In this document: positions 61,604-64,000 of the stretch, piece after piece
Layout of the letters: each line of letters begins with the position of its first letter
Position numbering within the stretch: the first letter of the stretch is position 1
Assembly (NCBI GenBank): GCA_947644595.1
Contig: CANSAE010000002.1
Span: 1 to 64,000 of the forward strand
Direction of reading: 5' to 3'
DNA from: an uncultured Clostridia bacterium
GTDB lineage: Bacteria > Bacillota > Clostridia > Oscillospirales > Oscillospiraceae
DNA length: 64,000 nt
Notes under the pieces: model-generated
Told to the model about the DNA's origin: nothing
Database searches by the model: none
What the model saw: the letters and a program-made list of their open reading frames with translations, nothing else
Program-made: the position numbers and the translations under genes

Positions 61604-62773
61604 ATGCTGAGTTTACCCAAAAAGAGTCTGCTGCCCTTTACTGAGGACCACGAAAAATTCCGCAAGGAATTTGGCGAATTCCTGGACAAGGAGATCGTTC
61701 CCCACTACATGGAGTTTGAGAAAAACTGCTGCGTGGGCAAGGAGACCTTCAAGAAGTTCGGCGAGCACGGCTACGGCTGCATGTGGCTGGACAAGAAATA
61801 CGGCGGCCAGGAGCGGGATATGCTCTACTCCATCGTCTACGGCGAGGAGCTGAACCGCCGGGGCCTGAACGGTGTGCTGACCCGTCTGAGCAGCGACACC
61901 GTAGCCCCCTATGTCTATCACCACGGCACCGAGGCCCAGAAGGAAAAGTGGCTGCCCAAGGTAGCCTCCGGCGATTGCTGCATGGTCATCTGCATGACCG
62001 AGAAGGACCACGGCTCGGACCTTGCCAACATTGAGACCTCCGCTGTGAAGAACAAAAACGGCGATTACGTGGTCAACGGCGGCAAGATCTATATTTCCAA
62101 CGGCATGGTGGCCGACCTGGCCATCGTGGCGGTGCGCACCGACCCCAAGGCTGAAAAGCCCCACAAAGGTATCAGCCTGCTCCTCATGCCCACCGACGCT
62201 CCGGGCTTTGAGCGCCGTCTGCTCAACAAGATCGGCCTGAAATCCCAGGATACCTCCGAGTACATCTTCAACAACGTCGTCGTCCCCAAGGAAAACCTGT
62301 TGGGCGAGGAGAACCGCGGCTTCTATTACCTGATGGAGCACCTCCAGAAAGAGCGCCTCATGGGCTCCTGGGGCACCCTGGGCATGGCGGAATACGCCTT
62401 TGAGCTGGCCGTACAGCGGGCCAAGGAGCGCAAGGTGGCCGGCCAGCTCCTGGGCTCTTACCAGCACTGGCAGTATGAGCTGGCCAAGGCCGCCATTGAG
62501 CTGGACCAGGCCAGAAGCTACGTGGAGCACCTGACCATGCTGTACATGGCCGGCGAGAACATCTCCACCCAGGTGTCCATCGCCAAGTACGCCACCGCCG
62601 AGCTGTCCTTCAAGGTCTCCGACCTGGGCGTGCAGATCTGGGGCGGCGAAGGCATCCTGCGGGATAACGCCATTGCCCGCCAGTTCGTGGACACCCGGCA
62701 TTACCGCCTGATGGCCGGCACCTCCGAGGTGCAGCTGGGCATCGTGGCCAAGGCCTTGGGCCTGGGCAAGTAA
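61604..62773 (+). CDS. Acyl-CoA dehydrogenase family protein (possible enoyl-CoA reductase)
   Basis: 389 residues: N-terminal helical domain, middle beta domain (CMVICMTEKDHGSDLANIE) and C-terminal helical domain (VQIWGGEGILRDNAIARQF). The usual catalytic Glu of the YEGT motif is replaced (RLMAGTSEVQ). E250 in HLQKERLMGSW is placed like the catalytic Glu of isovaleryl-CoA dehydrogenase. Depending on redox partner, such proteins oxidise acyl-CoA or, as CaiA does, reduce enoyl-CoA in anaerobes. No EtfAB genes lie in the window, so the electron partner is open. The start follows AAAAGGAGAAC. Confidence 0.92.
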   Translation: MLSLPKKSLLPFTEDHEKFRKEFGEFLDKEIVPHYMEFEKNCCVGKETFKKFGEHGYGCMWLDKKYGGQERDMLYSIVYGEELNRRGLNGVLTRLSSDTVAPYVYHHGTEAQKEKWLPKVASGDCCMVICMTEKDHGSDLANIETSAVKNKNGDYVVNGGKIYISNGMVADLAIVAVRTDPKAEKPHKGISLLLMPTDAPGFERRLLNKIGLKSQDTSEYIFNNVVVPKENLLGEENRGFYYLMEHLQKERLMGSWGTLGMAEYAFELAVQRAKERKVAGQLLGSYQHWQYELAKAAIELDQARSYVEHLTMLYMAGENISTQVSIAKYATAELSFKVSDLGVQIWGGEGILRDNAIARQFVDTRHYRLMAGTSEVQLGIVAKALGLGK

Positions 62774-62831
62774 GAACAAACAGGGACCGCCGGACCGCTT
62801 CGGCGGTCCCGGAAAGAAAGGAGGATCAACC

Positions 62832-64000
62832 ATGGCACTGCCATTGGAAGGCATCAGAGTTCTGGACCTGAGCACCATGCTGCCGGGACCGTTCTGCACC
62901 ATGATCCTGGCGGACTTCGGCGCGGAGGTCATCAAGGTGGAGGCGGTGAAGGGCGGCGACCTGTTCCGCGGCGGGGTCCCGAAGATCGGCAATACCGGCG
63001 GAGCCTTTTTCCAGGTCAACCGCAATAAAAAGAGCATCACACTGAACCTGAAGGCCAAGGAAGGGAAAGAAATTTTCTATAAACTGGTGAAGGACGCAGA
63101 CGTGGTCATTGAGCAGTACCGCCCCGGCGTGGTGAAGAAGCTGGGCGTGGATTACGAGACGGTGCGGAAGATCAATCCCCAAATCGTCTACTGCTCCCTG
63201 TCTGGCTACGGCCAGACAGGCCCCTATCAACAGCTGTCCGGCCATGACCTGAACTACATCAGCTACGCCGGCATCCTGGGCCTCACCGCCCGTAAGGGCC
63301 AGGCCCCCACCATCCCCGGTGTGCAGATCGCAGATATCGGCGGCGGCGCGCTGTACGCGGCCATCGGCATTTTGATCGCGCTCATGGGCGTGAAGCAAAA
63401 TGGCGTGGGTCAGTATGTGGACACCTCCATGATGGACGGTGCCATTTCCTGGCTGCCGGTGCTGGCCAACGACTATTTTGTTAACGGCAAGTCCCCCCAA
63501 GTAGGGGAGAACATCCTCAACGGCCAGAACGCCTGCTATGAGGTCTACGAGACTGCCGACGGCCGGTACATCAGTATCGGCGCCATCGAGCCCCACCTAT
63601 GGGCCAATTTCTGCGACAAGATCGGCCGGGAGGACTACAAAGCCTGGCAGCGAGACCTGACCAAGCAGGACGTGATGTTCACCGAGCTTCGGGCGCTGTT
63701 CAAAACCAGGACCCAGGCGGAATGGATCAAATTTTTAGACGGCGTGGACTGCTGCTGGGCCCCAGTGAAGGACCTGGAAGAGGTCTTTGCCGACCCCCAT
63801 GCCATCGCCCGGGAAATGGTCTTTGAAATGGAGGACCCCCAGGGGGTCTACGGTACGGTCAAGGAGATCGGCTCTGCCATCAAACTGAGCGGGACCCCGG
63901 CCCGCCGGGACCTGTTCCCGCCCCGGAAGGGTGAGCACAACGCCGAATATCTCAAGCAGATCGGCTATACCGACGCCGACATTGCGACATTCGCGGAGCA
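62832..64000 (+). CDS. Type III CoA-transferase / alpha-methylacyl-CoA racemase family protein (truncated by window end)
   Basis: At least 389 residues, continuing past the last base. The N-terminus LEGIRVLDLSTMLPGPFCTM and VIKVEAVKGGDLFR are typical of the CaiB/BaiF family. SLSGYGQTGPYQQLSGHDLN carries the catalytic Asp as G-H-D. The GHDLNY version is seen in alpha-methylacyl-CoA racemases, so racemase and CoA-transferase roles are both possible. It follows the acyl-CoA dehydrogenase by 58 bases with a GGAGG ribosome binding site. As the sixth gene it would recycle CoA between substrate and product, or invert a 2-methyl centre (inference). Near-complete compared with the usual 390-400 residues. 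Confidence 0.9.
   Translation, partial: MALPLEGIRVLDLSTMLPGPFCTMILADFGAEVIKVEAVKGGDLFRGGVPKIGNTGGAFFQVNRNKKSITLNLKAKEGKEIFYKLVKDADVVIEQYRPGVVKKLGVDYETVRKINPQIVYCSLSGYGQTGPYQQLSGHDLNYISYAGILGLTARKGQAPTIPGVQIADIGGGALYAAIGILIALMGVKQNGVGQYVDTSMMDGAISWLPVLANDYFVNGKSPQVGENILNGQNACYEVYETADGRYISIGAIEPHLWANFCDKIGREDYKAWQRDLTKQDVMFTELRALFKTRTQAEWIKFLDGVDCCWAPVKDLEEVFADPHAIAREMVFEMEDPQGVYGTVKEIGSAIKLSGTPARRDLFPPRKGEHNAEYLKQIGYTDADIATFAE

Noticed and set aside
55431..64000. Bile acid 7-dehydroxylation (bai) operon
   Set aside because: OYE reductase, CoA ligase and type III CoA-transferase are shared, but no BaiE dehydratase, BaiA dehydrogenase or BaiG-type transporter is present, and an acyl-CoA dehydrogenase and DASS carrier are not bai genes.

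Overview
The window looks like chromosomal DNA of a strictly anaerobic, GC-rich, low-sporulation-type Clostridia member, most likely an Oscillospiraceae relative (inference). Supporting signs are a large pyruvate:ferredoxin oxidoreductase, a small 2x[4Fe-4S] ferredoxin, two old-yellow-enzyme/4Fe-4S flavoenzymes, a 2-hydroxyacyl-CoA dehydratase-type activase, an SLH protein, a CsaB-type pyruvyltransferase and many small XRE regulators. Gene density is high, promoters are mostly clean -35/-10 boxes with 17-bp spacers, and strong hairpin terminators separate the transcripts. I see no CRISPR array, transposase, prophage or integrase.

Layout. 0-0.65 kb: tRNA-Lys and a 5S rRNA with its own promoter. 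0.65-9.5 kb: zinc-ribbon protein, lipoprotein, a frameshifted small gene, a multi-spanning membrane protein, an SLH surface protein, a copper ATPase and a DMT exporter. 9.5-15.2 kb: a 966-residue Sel1-repeat protein, ferredoxin and a dienoyl-CoA-reductase-like flavoenzyme. 15.3-23.5 kb: an XRE/small-protein divergent pair, a YyaL protein coupled to a FAD-Rieske oxidoreductase, and a split activase/dehydratase gene pair. 23.6-30.2 kb: one six-gene envelope polysaccharide operon (O-antigen ligase, two GT4 enzymes, two DUF4330 proteins, CsaB fused to a GT4, SDR). 30.2-35.5 kb: LUD protein-GreA, DUF4241, PfkB kinase, and an LCP protein followed by a dUTPase fused to Sel1 repeats. 35.7-43.2 kb: PFOR, a second XRE/small-protein pair, DUF5131, flotillin, DUF6440 and another XRE regulator. 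43.3-51.3 kb: GtrA, two GT2 enzymes, DUF6056, a DUF2974 lipase-like protein, a secreted GH26-like hydrolase and UppP. 51.3-53.1 kb: an ECF sigma/anti-sigma pair.

The last 11 kb is the clearest functional system. A sigma-54 enhancer-binding activator (53.3-55.3 kb) is followed by a textbook -24/-12 promoter. That promoter precedes six same-strand genes: an enoate/dienoyl reductase, an acyl-CoA synthetase, a DASS transporter, an enoyl-CoA hydratase, an acyl-CoA dehydrogenase and a type III CoA-transferase or racemase, the last running off the window. The set parallels carnitine/crotonobetaine (cai) metabolism in logic: import, CoA activation, hydration or dehydration, reduction and CoA recycling. 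The transporter differs and there is an added old-yellow-enzyme reductase. The substrate cannot be read from sequence.

The most unusual non-coding signal is a roughly 150-180 bp element present three times (484-640, 43691-43840, 47119-47300). Each copy is a string of four hairpins. Stem sequences differ between copies but stay self-complementary, while the linkers are conserved. Two further dispersed palindromic families occur, one at 15.27, 19.17 and 40.57-40.70 kb and one at 31.45 and 32.34 kb. Surface biology (SLH, CsaB, LCP, UppP, GT enzymes) is a second theme: SLH domains bind pyruvylated wall polymer, so the SLH protein and the CsaB operon probably work together.
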